A stretch of DNA of 64,000 nucleotides from Streptomyces sp. P3 (lineage in GTDB: Bacteria > Actinomycetota > Actinomycetes > Streptomycetales > Streptomycetaceae). Numbering within the stretch: position 1 is the stretch's first letter; the number at the start of each line of letters is the position of its first letter. This document shows positions 28,206 through 40,690 of the stretch, piece after piece. Below the pieces are notes generated by a model. It worked only from the letters and a program-made list of their open reading frames with translations, searched no databases and was not told the origin of the DNA. The DNA is taken from assembly GCA_016893485.2 (NCBI GenBank), contig JAFEKX020000001.1, positions 7,953,501-8,017,500 of the forward strand, given 5' to 3'. Both the position numbers and the translations under genes were made by a program.

Positions 28206-29060
28206 ATGCTCCGGCGGACCGGAATCATCGGCACACTCATCGGACTACTCGCCCTCGTCCTCTGGGCACCCTCGGCCGTCGCGGCCCCGGCCGCACCGGC
28301 CGCCGGCGACTGCGGTGTCCTCGCACCCGGCGCCTCGGCCGCCGCGCAGAGCGCGATCGCCGCGGCCTGCGCCCAGGTCGACGCGGGCACCTGGTACACG
28401 TGGGGCGGCGGCCACGGCGCACAGCCCGGCGCCACCTACGGCCAGGTCGACCCCACCGACCCGGCCAGCGACCAGGACCCCGAGCGGCTCGGCTTCGACT
28501 GCTCGGGCCTGGTGCGCTACGCCTACGCGCAGGCCGCCGGCTCCGACATCCTCAACGGCGACGCGAGCCAGCAGTACTACACCACCCGCGCCGCCGCCCG
28601 CTTCACCGCGGCCCAGGGCCTCGCCCCGCTGCTCCCCGGCGACCTGCTCGCCTACGGCAACTCGGCGGACCTGCACCACATCGCGATCTACCTCGGCGCG
28701 GGCAAGATGGTCGAGGCCAAGCAGTCCGGCACGCATCTGATGGTCAGTGATGTGCGCCTGGGCGGCGACTACTTCGGGGCCGTCCGCGTCAACACCGGCG
28801 CGGTCACCGGCCATGTCTTCCGGACCTGGGGCACCGGCGTCTGGACGAAGACCGCACCCTCCGTCAGCGCCACGCGCGTCTACGCCTTCCCCGGCCCGAC
28901 CAGCATCCGCGTCGAGTGCCAGAAGCACGCCGAGACCGTCACCTCCGACGGCTACACCAACGACGCCTGGGCCTACCTGCCCGACTACAAGGCCTGGATG
29001 ACCAACATCTACATCCAGGGCCCGGCCTGGCTGGACGGCGTCCCCACCTGCACCACCTGA
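28206..29060 (+). CDS. Secreted NlpC/P60-family cysteine hydrolase
   Basis: Peptidoglycan-type endopeptidase of 284 residues, intact. ATG 28206. A signal peptide ends near AVAAPA. The catalytic domain has GTWYTWGGGHG, FDCSGLVRYAYAQAAG with the nucleophile Cys (about 100), LLPGDLLAYG, and LHHIAIYLG with the His (about 160). About 75 residues after the core, including RVYAFPGPTSIRVECQ and GYTNDAWAYLPDYKAWM, form a small C-terminal SH3-like module that may bind the wall. The gene follows the nSTAND-WD40 gene in the same direction after 155 bases. Confidence 0.88.
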   Translation: MLRRTGIIGTLIGLLALVLWAPSAVAAPAAPAAGDCGVLAPGASAAAQSAIAAACAQVDAGTWYTWGGGHGAQPGATYGQVDPTDPASDQDPERLGFDCSGLVRYAYAQAAGSDILNGDASQQYYTTRAAARFTAAQGLAPLLPGDLLAYGNSADLHHIAIYLGAGKMVEAKQSGTHLMVSDVRLGGDYFGAVRVNTGAVTGHVFRTWGTGVWTKTAPSVSATRVYAFPGPTSIRVECQKHAETVTSDGYTNDAWAYLPDYKAWMTNIYIQGPAWLDGVPTCTT

Positions 29061-29132
29061 TAAATACGGTGCTCCGCACCCCGGGCTTCCCTACACTCGC
29101 CACATCCGTTGACGAGTGAGGGGAGCCCGGCC

Positions 29133-29180
29133 GTGTGTCACACCACCGCTGTCGTCGCCCCCGCTCCCGGTACGAGGTGA
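29133..29180 (+). CDS. Candidate 15-residue leader peptide before the TetM/EF-G-like gene
   Basis: GTG 29133 lies nine bases after GAGGGGAG and encodes MCHTTAVVAPAPGTR. Its stop sits in the four-base loop of a small hairpin (ACGAGG 29172-29177 with CCTCGT 29182-29187). A second hairpin, CCGGTGCC/GGTACCGG (29200-29227), follows. A GTG two bases later (29135) opens an alternative 35-codon frame ending at 29242. A short translated leader with hairpins is the layout of ribosome-stalling attenuators before ribosomal protection genes. This is inference from position and structure. Confidence 0.35.
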   Translation: MCHTTAVVAPAPGTR

Positions 29181-29328
29181 TCCTCGTGTCCTCGGCCCTC
29201 CGGTGCCCGCCGCGCGGCCGGTACCGGACACCCGCGACGTGACAGGTTGCTGACGTTCCGTCAACTGCCCTGCTCCGCACGGGAATCGCGCTGCCCTGCA
29301 CGGAATCACTTTCGAAAGGCCATGGGCC

Positions 29329-31383
29329 GTGCGCACCGAACTCCCTCTCACCACACCGCTCTCCGCCGTCCGCAACCTGGGCATCCTCGCCCACGTCGAC
29401 GCCGGCAAGACCACCGTCACCGAGCGGTTCCTCTACCTCACCGGCAGCACCCACAAGCGCGGTGAGGTCCACGACGGCACCACCGTCACCGACTTCGACC
29501 CCAGGAGCGCGACCGTGGCATCACCATCTTCGCCGCGGCCGTCACCTGCGCCTGGGACGGTCACCGGATCAACCTGATCGACACCCCGGGCCACGTCGAC
29601 TTCGCCGACGAGGTGGAACGCTCCCTGCGGGTGCTCGACGGCGCGATAGCGGTGTTCGACGCGGTCGCGGGCGTCGAGCCGCAGAGCGAGTCGGTGTGGC
29701 TCCAGGCCGACCGGTACGGCGTCCCGCGCATCGCCTTCGTCAACAAGCTGGACCGCACGGGCGCCGACCTCGACACGGCCGTCGCCTCCATCCGCGAGCG
29801 GTACCATCCGGCGCCGTTGGTGGTGCAGTTGCCGATCGGCACGGAGGCCGGCTTCACCGGCGTCGTCGACCTGCTGCGCATGCGGGCCCTGGTGTGGACC
29901 GATGGCGACGACACGGCGGAGGAACTCCCGGTACCGGCAGGCCTGTTGGAGGAGGCCCGCAGACGCAGACGGCAGCTGGAGGAGGCGGTCGCGGAACTGC
30001 ATCCGGGCGCGCTGGAGGAGTTCTACGACGGATCGGCCCTGTCCGCCGAGACGTTGAGGACCGCCCTGCGCGACCTCACCCGCACCGGCGAGGGTGTCGT
30101 CGTGCTGTGCGGTTCGGCCTACCGCAACCGCGGCATCGAACCGCTGCTGGACGCCGTGGTCGCGTATCTGCCGTCGCCGTCGGACGTACCGGCGGTGCGG
30201 GGCACGTACGACGGCGGTGAGCAGGAGCGGGCGGCCGATCCTCGACTGTCGTTGGCGGCACTGGCGTTCAAGGTGAGCGCGACCGCGACCGGGCGGCTGA
30301 CGTATCTGCGGATCTATTCGGGCACGATCGAGAAGGGGGACACGGTATGGGACCCGGGCGCGCGGCGCACCGAGCGGATCGGGCGCATCCTGCGGGTGCA
30401 GGCCGACCGGCACGAGCGGCTGGACCGGGCGGTCGCCGGAGACATCGTCGCGGTGATCGGACTCAAGTCGGCCCGCGCGGGCTCGACTCTGTGCGCGCCG
30501 GACGCCCCGCTCGTCCTGGAACCGCCCACGGTCGCCGACCCGGTGGTCTCGGTGGCGGTCGAGGCCCGCAGGAGCACCGACACCGACCGGCTGACGTCGG
30601 CACTGGCCCGACTGGCCGAGGAGGACCCGTCGTTGACGGTACGCACCGACGGCGAGACCGGGCAGACGGTCCTGTCCGGCATGGGCGAACTGCACCTGGA
30701 GGTCGCGGTGGAGAAGATCCGCCAGGCCACCGGTGTGGGAGGTCAACGTCGGCCGCCCCAGGGTGGCTTACCGCGAGACGGTCGTGCGCGGGGTGTCCGG
30801 GATGGTCTTCCGGCACGTCAAACAGGACGGCGGGGCGGGGCAGTTCGCGCACATCGTGCTCGACGTGGAACCGCTGGACGGGCCCGGTTTCGAGTTCCGC
30901 TCGGCGGTCGTCGGCGGGCGGGTGCCGCAGGAGTACGTCCGCTCGGTGGAGGCCGGGTGCCGTGACGCCCTCACCGAGGGGCCGATCGGCGGCTTCCCGG
31001 TGACCGGGCTGCGCGTGACGCTGACCGACGGGGCGACCCATGTGAAGGACTCCTCGGAGCAGGCGTTCCGCACGGCCGGCCGCCTGGGCCTGCGGGAAGC
31101 CCTGCGCGCCTGTACGACGGTGCTGCTCGAACCGGTCGTCGAGGTCACGGTCACCGTGCCCGAGGACGCGGTCGGCGGAGTGCTCGGCGATCTCGCCGCA
31201 CGGCGCGGCCGGGTCACCGGCTCGACGGCCCGGACGGGTTCGGCGACGGTCACGGCGACCGTGCCGCTGGCCGAACTCTTCGGCTACGCGACCCGGTTGA
31301 GGAGCCGGACGCAGGGCCGGGGCACGTTCACCGCCCGGCCGACGGGCTACGCGCCCGCGCCGGGAGCGGTGACCGTCCGGTGA
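29329..31383 (+). CDS. EF-G-like translational GTPase, TetM/Otr(A)-type
   Basis: Ribosome-dependent GTPase of about 685 residues. GTG 29329 follows GAAAGG. G1 AHVDAGKTT, G2 DRGITI, G3 DTPGHVDF, G4 NKLD and G5 GSA are present. Then come domain II, domain III (TVLSGMGELHLEVAVEKI), domain IV (HVKQDGGAGQFAH, VPQEYVRSVEAG) and a C-terminal domain V (LFGYATRLRSRTQGRGTFT). Length and motifs fit tetracycline-protection proteins such as Otr(A)/TetM and the EF-G2 paralogues; sequence alone does not separate them. Frame changes at 29502 (CCCCAGG) and near 30738 each need one base. The separate leader region supports antibiotic-induced expression. Confidence 0.85.
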
Positions 31384-31385
31384 CG

Positions 31386-31430
31386 GTGGCGGGTGCGGAC
31401 CGAAGGGGAGCTTCGGCCCGCACCCGCCAC
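31386..31430. terminator. Very strong bidirectional hairpin
   Basis: GTGGCGGGTGCGG (31386-31398) pairs with CCGCACCCGCCAC (31418-31430), and CCGAAG (31400-31405) pairs with CTTCGG (31411-31416). A single A/C mismatch separates the two stems and the loop is five bases. It lies between converging genes. Confidence 0.9.
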
Positions 31431-31468
31431 GTACTCAGGGCTCCGGGGTCTCAGGGACTCCCGGAGTC

Positions 31469-33236
<1,768 letters not shown>

Positions 33237-33280
33237 AAGGCGGCTCTCCTTGTTCATGGCGAAATGAACGCGGGTGGGGA

Positions 33281-33294
33281 TGGGAGCGCTCTCT
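33281..33294. promoter_or_regulatory. CebR/LacI-type operator in the divergent promoter
   Basis: TGGGAGCGCTCTCT matches 12 of 14 positions of TGGGAGCGCTCCCA, the site of the cellobiose repressor CebR of Streptomyces. It lies 45 bases upstream of the GH55 start and 156 bases upstream of the ABC importer start. CebR or a paralogue sensing a beta-glucan disaccharide is the obvious candidate; which one is unknown. Confidence 0.65.
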
Positions 33295-33370
33295 CGCGGG
33301 GGAATGCTTCAGGCCGGTGAACGCGGTCGTCAAGAGCTACGACCGAGTTCGACGAGTGGCGTCCAAACTC

Positions 33371-33423
33371 TTGACGCCTCTGGCTTCCGAGGTTTAACTC
33401 ACGTCCTAAATTAAGTCGTGAGT
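33371..33423 (+). promoter_or_regulatory. Promoter with overlapping inverted repeat before the sugar importer operon
   Basis: TTGACG (33371-33376) and TTAACT (33394-33399) are 17 bases apart, a plausible -35/-10 pair. The inverted repeat ACTCACG...CGTGAGT (33397-33423, 13-base AT-rich centre TCCTAAATTAAGT) begins inside the -10, so a bound protein would block transcription. The AT-rich core resembles sites of ROK-type sugar repressors, by inspection only. Confidence 0.5.
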
Positions 33424-33449
33424 GCATTCCCTGAAGGGACACCCGGAGT

Positions 33450-34761
33450 ATGCGCAGCATCGAGCCGCGGCCGTAGGCGCCGTCACCATGTCACTCGCCC
33501 TAGCGGCCACGGCCTGCGGAGGCGGTTCGTCCACGGGTGGGGATCCAACGACTCGCCCAAGACGCTCACCTACTGGGCCTCCAACCAGGGCGCCAGCATC
33601 GCCATCGACAAGAAGGTCCTGCAGCCCGAACTCGACAAGTTCAAGAAGCAGACCGGCATCACGGTGAAGCTCGAGGTCGTGCCCTGGTCCGACCTCCTCA
33701 ACCGCATCCTCACCGCGACCACGTCAGGACAGGGCCCCGACGTCCTGAACATCGGCAACACGTGGAGCGCCTCCTCCAGGCCACCGGCGCCTTCCTGCCG
33801 TGGAGCACGGCCAACTTCGCGAAGATCGGCGGCAAGGACCGCTTCGTCGACTCCGCGCTCGGCTCCACCGGCGCCACCGGCAAGGACCCGGCCGCCGTCC
33901 CGCTGTACTCGATGGCGTACGCGCTCTACTACAACAAGCAGATCTTCGCCGACGCCGGCATCTCCCAACCGCCCGCCACCTGGGACGAGTTGGTAGCCGA
34001 CGGGAAGAAGATCCAGGCGAAGGGCAAGCAGGTCATCGGCGCCGAGGGCGCCAACGTCTCGAGAACATCCACCACGCCTTCGTCTTCGCCAAGCAGCACG
34101 GCGCCGACTTCTTCACCGCCGACGGGAAGCCCGACTTCACCAGCGACGGCGTCGTGGCGGCCGTCAAGCAGTACGTCGACCTGATGGCCAAGGACAAGGT
34201 CATCCCGGTCGGCAACGCCGAGTACGCGCAGAACCAGTCCGTCAGCGACTTCGCCAAGGGCAAGACGGCGATGCTGATGTGGCAGTCGGCGTCCGCCAAC
34301 CTCAAGTCCCAGGGCATGAGCGAGAGTTCGTACGGCATCGCCCCGATCCCCGTGCAGTCCGGCACCCCGGGCACCGGCGCGCAGACCAACTCGATGGTGG
34401 CCGGCATCAACCTGGCCGTCTTCAAGAACACGAACAACCTCGACGGTTCCACCAAGTTCGTGAAGTTCATGACGAGCGACGCCGAGCAGAAGATCCTCAA
34501 CACGGCGTACAGCTCCATCCCGCCGGTGAAGACCGCGCAGGAGGACACCGCGTTCAACACCCCCGCGAACGCCGTCCTGAAGGACACCCTCGCCAAGAGC
34601 GCCGCCGCGCTCCCGCAGGTCGCCGACGAGTCACAGTTCGAGACGGCGGTCGGCACGGCGGTCAAGGACCTGTTCGCCGACGCCGCCGCCGGACGCGCGG
34701 TCACCACCGCGTCCGTCAAGGCGGAGCTCCAAAGGCCCAGCAGCAGATGCCGGCGAAGTGA
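33450..34761 (+). CDS. Sugar ABC transporter substrate-binding lipoprotein
   Basis: Captures an oligosaccharide outside the membrane; about 437 residues, SBP family 1. ATG 33450 is two bases after GGAG, with AAGGG further upstream. After repair the N-terminus reads MRSIRAAAVGAVTMSLALA followed by ATACGGG, a lipoprotein signal. NDSPKTLTYWASNQGASIAI begins the mature domain, with TTSGQGPDVLNIGNTW and MAYALYYNKQIFADAGI typical of the family. Frame changes near 33461, 33538, 33776, 34062 and 34729; the last is a missing A, the others C or G. First gene of the importer operon in the beta-1,3-glucan locus. Confidence 0.85.
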
Positions 34762-34768
34762 GTCGACT

Positions 34769-35764
34769 GTGACGAGCACTGTCACCCCGGAGGCCGCCGT
34801 GCGGAAGGACTCTTCCGCCACGGCGGCCCCCGGCCCGCGCCGCCGCCGTACCGACCGGATCCGCCGCATCGGACTGCCGTACCTGCTCCTCCTGCCCGCG
34901 CTGATCCTCGAACTCCTGGTCCACCTGGTGCCGATGGTCATCGGCATCGTCATGAGCTTCAAGGAGCTGACGCAGTTCTACATTCGCGACTGGGGCACCG
35001 CGCCCTGGTCGGGCTTCGACAACTACAAGGTCTCGGTGGACTTCAGCGCACCCGTGGGCAAGGCGCTGCTGCACTCCTTCTTCGTCACCGTGGTCTTCAC
35101 CCTGCTGTCGGTCGCCTTCTGCTGGCTGCTCGGCACGGTGACCGCGATCTACATGCAGGACAACTTCCGCGGCCGGGGCTTTCTGAGAGCGCTCTTCCTC
35201 ATCCCGTACGCGCTGCCGGTCTACGCGGCCGTCATCACCTGGGTCTTCATGTTCCAGCACGACAACGGCCTGGTGAACCACGTCCTGCACGACCAGCTGC
35301 ACATCACCAGCAAGCCGTCGTTCTGGCTGATCGGTGACAACAGCTTCTACGCGCTGCTCATCGTGCACGTGTGGAAGGGCTGGCCGTTCGCGTTCCTCAT
35401 CGTCATGGCCGGCCTGCAGAACATCCCCAGGGAGCTGTACGAGGCCGCGTCCATCGACGGCGCGGGCATGCTGCAGCAGATCCGCCGCATCACCCTGCCG
35501 TCGCTGCGCCCGGTCAACCAGGTCCTTGTCCTCGTCCTGTTCCTGTGGACGTTCAACGACTTCAACACGCCGTACGTCCTGTTCGGCAGGTCGGCACCCG
35601 AAGCCGCGGACCTCATCTCGGTGCACATCTACCAAGCGTCGTTCGTGACCTGGAACTTCGGCACCGGCTCGGCGATGTCGGTCCTGCTGCTCCTGTTCCT
35701 GCTCGTCGTCACCGGCGTGTACCTGGTGGTCACCTCACGCGGAAGGAAGGCGGCCAATGGCTAG
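34769..35764 (+). CDS. Sugar ABC transporter permease (MalF type)
   Basis: Membrane subunit, 331 residues, intact. GTG 34769 lies seven bases after the binding-protein stop. Six membrane helices; the EAA loop EAASIDGAGMLQQIRRITLP contacts the ATPase. Overlaps the next permease by eight bases. The importer has no ATPase gene here, as is usual in Streptomyces, where MsiK serves many sugar importers. Confidence 0.93.
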   Translation: MTSTVTPEAAVRKDSSATAAPGPRRRRTDRIRRIGLPYLLLLPALILELLVHLVPMVIGIVMSFKELTQFYIRDWGTAPWSGFDNYKVSVDFSAPVGKALLHSFFVTVVFTLLSVAFCWLLGTVTAIYMQDNFRGRGFLRALFLIPYALPVYAAVITWVFMFQHDNGLVNHVLHDQLHITSKPSFWLIGDNSFYALLIVHVWKGWPFAFLIVMAGLQNIPRELYEAASIDGAGMLQQIRRITLPSLRPVNQVLVLVLFLWTFNDFNTPYVLFGRSAPEAADLISVHIYQASFVTWNFGTGSAMSVLLLLFLLVVTGVYLVVTSRGRKAANG

Positions 35765-36626
35765 CTCCTCGCTCTCCAGGTCGCCGATGGCGCCGCCCCG
35801 CTCCTTCCTCTGGTCGCGGCGGATCTTCCTCACCCTGCTCGCCGGCTTCGTCCTGGTGCCGGTGTACGTCATGCTCTCCAGCTCCCTGAAACCGCTCTCG
35901 GACGTCACGGGCAAGTTCCGCTGGCTGCCGAGCGGTCTCACGATCCGCCCGTACATCGACATCTGGTCGACGGTCCCGCTCGCCAAGTACTTCATGAACT
36001 CGCTGATCGTGTCCGTATCGGCCACGCTCTGCTCGGTGGTCATCGCGGTCTTCGCCGCGTACGCCGTCAGCCGCTACGAGTTCCGCGGCAAGCGCGTCTT
36101 CACGGTCACGGTCCTGTCCACCCAGATGTTCCCGGGCATCCTGTTCCTCCTCCCGCTGTTCCTCCTCTACGTCAACATCGGCAACGCGACGGGCATCGCC
36201 CTGTTCGGCTCGCGCGGCGGTCTGATCCTGACGTATCTCACCTTCTCGCTCCCCTTCTCCATCTGGATGCTGATCGGCTACTTCGACTCCGTGCCAAGGG
36301 ACTTGGACGAAGCCGCGCTGGTCGACGGCTGCGGACCGCTCGGCGCGCTGCTGCGCGTCGTCGTCCCCGCAGCGATCCCCGGCATCGTCGCGGTCGCCGT
36401 GTACGCCTTCATGACCGCGTGGGGAGAAGTCCTCTTCGCCTCCGTCATGACGAACGACTCGACCCGCACGCTCGCCGTCGGACTCCAGGGCTACTCCACG
36501 CTCAACGACGTGTACTGGAACCAGATCATGGCCGCCTCGCTGGTCGTCAGCGTGCCCGTGGTCGCCGGCTTCCTGCTGCTGCAGCGCTATCTCGTCGCCG
36601 GGCTGACGGCGGGCGCCGTCAAGTGA
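35757..36626 (+). CDS. Sugar ABC transporter permease (MalG type)
   Basis: Second membrane subunit, 289 residues, intact. ATG 35757 overlaps the preceding gene and follows GGAAGGAAGG. Six membrane helices and the EAA loop DEAALVDGCGPLGALLRVVV are present. The glucosidase gene follows after 38 bases. Confidence 0.93.
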   Translation: MASSSLSRSPMAPPRSFLWSRRIFLTLLAGFVLVPVYVMLSSSLKPLSDVTGKFRWLPSGLTIRPYIDIWSTVPLAKYFMNSLIVSVSATLCSVVIAVFAAYAVSRYEFRGKRVFTVTVLSTQMFPGILFLLPLFLLYVNIGNATGIALFGSRGGLILTYLTFSLPFSIWMLIGYFDSVPRDLDEAALVDGCGPLGALLRVVVPAAIPGIVAVAVYAFMTAWGEVLFASVMTNDSTRTLAVGLQGYSTLNDVYWNQIMAASLVVSVPVVAGFLLLQRYLVAGLTAGAVK

Positions 36627-36664
36627 CCGACCCGACCAACTCAGCTGACTGTGAAGGAACTTCA

Positions 36665-38022
<1,358 letters not shown>

Positions 38023-38030
38023 CCGAGACC

Positions 38031-38071
38031 GTCCCGGTGGGCGCGGGCGGGGAGCCCGCACCCACCGGGAC
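38031..38071 (+). terminator. Hairpin terminator after the importer operon
   Basis: GTCCCGGTGGG (38031-38041) pairs with CCCACCGGGAC (38061-38071), and GCGGGC with GCCCGC, with one C/A mismatch between and a five-base loop. Confidence 0.88.
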
Positions 38072-38191
38072 ACCGACAGCCCTCTCGTCCCAGCAGTCCC
38101 CCACGTCCGCCGGCCCCATGTGTGTCATGCGCACGTCAACAAGATCGGTACGTCCAACGCTCCTTTCGCCACCTCCTTCAAGGAGACCCGC

Positions 38192-40065
38192 ATGCCGTCC
38201 CGCACCCTGCTCACCGCACTCGCCACGCTCACCACCGCGGCCCTGCTGTCCACGGGCCCCGCCCTCGCCGCCCCCGCCCCGCAGGCAGCGGCCGCCGCGA
38301 CCTGGGACACCGACCGCGCGGCCACCGCCTACGCCGCGAACCCGGCCGCCGTCACCGCCTCCGGCAGCGAGAACGCCGGCACCGCCCCCGGCCTCGCCTT
38401 CGACGGCAACGGCGCGACCCGCTGGTCCAGCAACTTCGCCGACGACGCCTGGATCCGCCTCGACCTCGGCACCATCCTCCGCGTCGACCGCGTCACCCTC
38501 GACTGGGAAGCGGCCTACGGCAAGAGATACGTCCTGGAGATCTCGAAGAACGGCACCGACTGGACCCCCTTCTACACGGAGACCGCGGGCACCGGCGGCT
38601 CGGTCACCACGAGCACCTACCCCAGGAGGTGACGGGCCGCTACGTCCGCCTGCGCGGCCTGGAACGTGCCACGCCCTACGGCTACTCGCTCTACTCCTTC
38701 AAGGTCTACGGCGGCGAACCGGCCCCCGCGTCCACCACCCGCACCAACCTCGCCCTGAACCACCCGGCGTACTCCAACTACTACCAGCACAACGGCAATT
38801 CACCGGCGTACGTCACGGACGGCGGCTGGCCCGCCAACCTCAAGGACGACGCGAGCCGCTGGTCCAGCGACTGGAACGCCGACCGCTGGGTCTCGGTCGA
38901 CCTGGGCGCGACCTCGACGATCTCCACGGTCGACCTCTACTGGGAATCGGCGTACGCCGTCGACTACCTGCTCCAGGTCTCGGACGACAACTCCACCTGG
39001 CGCACGGTCTACGAACCCTCGGCCGCCGACATCGCCGCCCGCCGAGCCAACGTCCAGGCACCCGCCGACGCCACGGGCCGTCACGACACGGTGACCCTGC
39101 CCCAGCCGGTCACCGGCCGCTACGTCCGCATGCTCGGCAAGGAACGCCGCTCCTTCTACAACCCGGCCCCCTACACGGCCCAATTCGGCTACTCCCTCTA
39201 CGAGTTCCAGGTCTGGGGCACCGGTGGCAGCGCGGCGGCGGCCTACCCCGCCCTCCCCGGCGATCAGTCGGGCACGTACCAGACGACGTTCTTCGACGAC
39301 TTCACGTCCGCCGCGCTGGACCGTTCCAAGTGGCGGGTGGTCAGGACCGGCACGGAGATGGGCTCGGTCAACGGAGAGTCCCAGGCGTACGTCGACTCCA
39401 CGAACAACGTCCGTACCCAGAACGGTGAGTTGATCCTCGCGGCGAAGTACTGCAAGGGCTGCACCCAGGCGGGCGGCGGCACCTACGACTTCACCTCCGG
39501 CCGCATAGACACCCACACCCACTACGACTTCACCTACGGGAGGGTCAGCGCGCGGATGAAGCTGCCGGTCGGCGACGGCTTCTGGCCCGCCTTCTGGCTG
39601 CTCGGCAGCAACGTCGACGACCCGTCCGTGTCCTGGCCCGCCTCCGGCGAGACCGACATCATGGAGAACATCGGCTACCCGACCTGGACCAGCACGGCCC
39701 TCCACGGCCCCGGCTACTCCGCCGACGGCAACATCGGCGCCCGCCAGACCTACCCCAACGGCGGCACCGCCGACCAGTGGCACACCTACGCCGTCGAATG
39801 GACCCCGACCGCGATGCGCTTCTACGTCGACGACAGCCTCGTCCAGGAGACCACCCGCAACAAACTCGAATCCACCCGCGGCGCCTGGGTCTTCGACCAC
39901 AACCAGTACGTCATCCTCAACCTCGCCCTCGGCGGCGCGTACCCCGCCGGCTGGAACCAGGCGACAACTCCGTACTGGGGGCTGCCCCAGTCGAGCGTGG
40001 ACAAGGTGGCGGGCGGGGGAGTACAGGCTGAGGTGGATTGGGTTCGGGTGGAGCAGAAGCGGTGA
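38192..40065 (+). CDS. Secreted GH16 endo-beta-1,3-glucanase with two discoidin-type domains
   Basis: Laminarinase-type enzyme of about 625 residues. ATG 38192 follows AAGGAG (38180-38185). A signal peptide ends near ALAAPA. Two F5/8-type (CBM32-like) domains follow: about 45-165 (WSSNFADDAWIRLDLG, GRYVRLRGLER) and 180-345 (WSSDWNADRWVSVDLG, GRYVRMLGKERR). The GH16 domain (about 360-625) has WPAFWLLGSN and the catalytic core GETDIMENIGY (Glu about 487 and 492). One C is missing in CCCCAGG near 38622. Placed after the importer operon but with its own promoter region. Confidence 0.9.
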
Positions 40066-40072
40066 CAGGGGG

Positions 40073-40099
40073 CCGGCCCGGAGCGCGGAACCGGGCCGG
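40073..40099 (+). terminator. Hairpin terminator after the GH16 gene
   Basis: CCGGCCCGG (40073-40081) pairs with CCGGGCCGG (40091-40099), and is followed by TCTGTTT. Confidence 0.75.
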
Positions 40100-40280
40100 T
40101 CTGTTTGCCGCCGTGGCGGGGTGATACCGACCGGTTCGGCGAGCTTGGCGAGCTCGGCGACGGGTTCGTCGTGTCCGGCGACGCTTTTCCGGGTGAGTCA
40201 AATTCCCTGGCCGATGCTGATTTGGTGCGGACCGCGCGGCTGCGGAGAGTCCGGGTGGGCGGTGTGCTAGGCATGTGGCC

Positions 40281-40676
40281 ATGCCGCTTCCGCATTTCGA
40301 ACTGACCAGTTCCCAGTACCGGATCCTGGCCGAAGCGTCACTCCGATCCTTGCCGGATCCCGCGAACGACGAGGCATCCCAACAGGATTGGTTCGTAAGG
40401 GATTTGGATCCGGAAGAGGCTCGGTCCGAGATCCCGGAGCTGGTCTTCCTCGGGCTCGTCGCGAGGGAGGGCCGCACTGTGGCCCTGACCGCTCTGGGCT
40501 CGGCCGTGCATCACCGAGCCGGTCAAGAGGCCGCCGAGGAACGACTGGCAGCCGTGACCCGGCTCGCCGACGCGATGGAGGATACGGCTCCTCGGCTGGC
40601 CCGTACGGTTCGACAGCTGGCGCAGGGAAGTATCTCGCTCGGAGAGGCGCTCGCCGAAGCGGCCGAGGGAGACTGA
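40281..40676 (+). CDS. Small protein of unknown function beside the restriction-modification gene
   Basis: 131-residue soluble protein. ATG 40281 or GTG 40275 could start it; neither has a strong ribosome site. It begins MPLPHFELTSSQYRILAEAS. The middle LVFLGLVAREGRTVALTALG looks like a winged-helix end, and the C-terminal half is an Ala/Arg-rich helix (GQEAAEERLAAVTRLADAME). I recognise no family. It converges with the restriction-methylase gene with a 14-base gap. A regulator or accessory factor is possible. Confidence 0.55.
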   Translation: MPLPHFELTSSQYRILAEASLRSLPDPANDEASQQDWFVRDLDPEEARSEIPELVFLGLVAREGRTVALTALGSAVHHRAGQEAAEERLAAVTRLADAMEDTAPRLARTVRQLAQGSISLGEALAEAAEGD

Positions 40677-40690
40677 GTGATGCCCGGACG

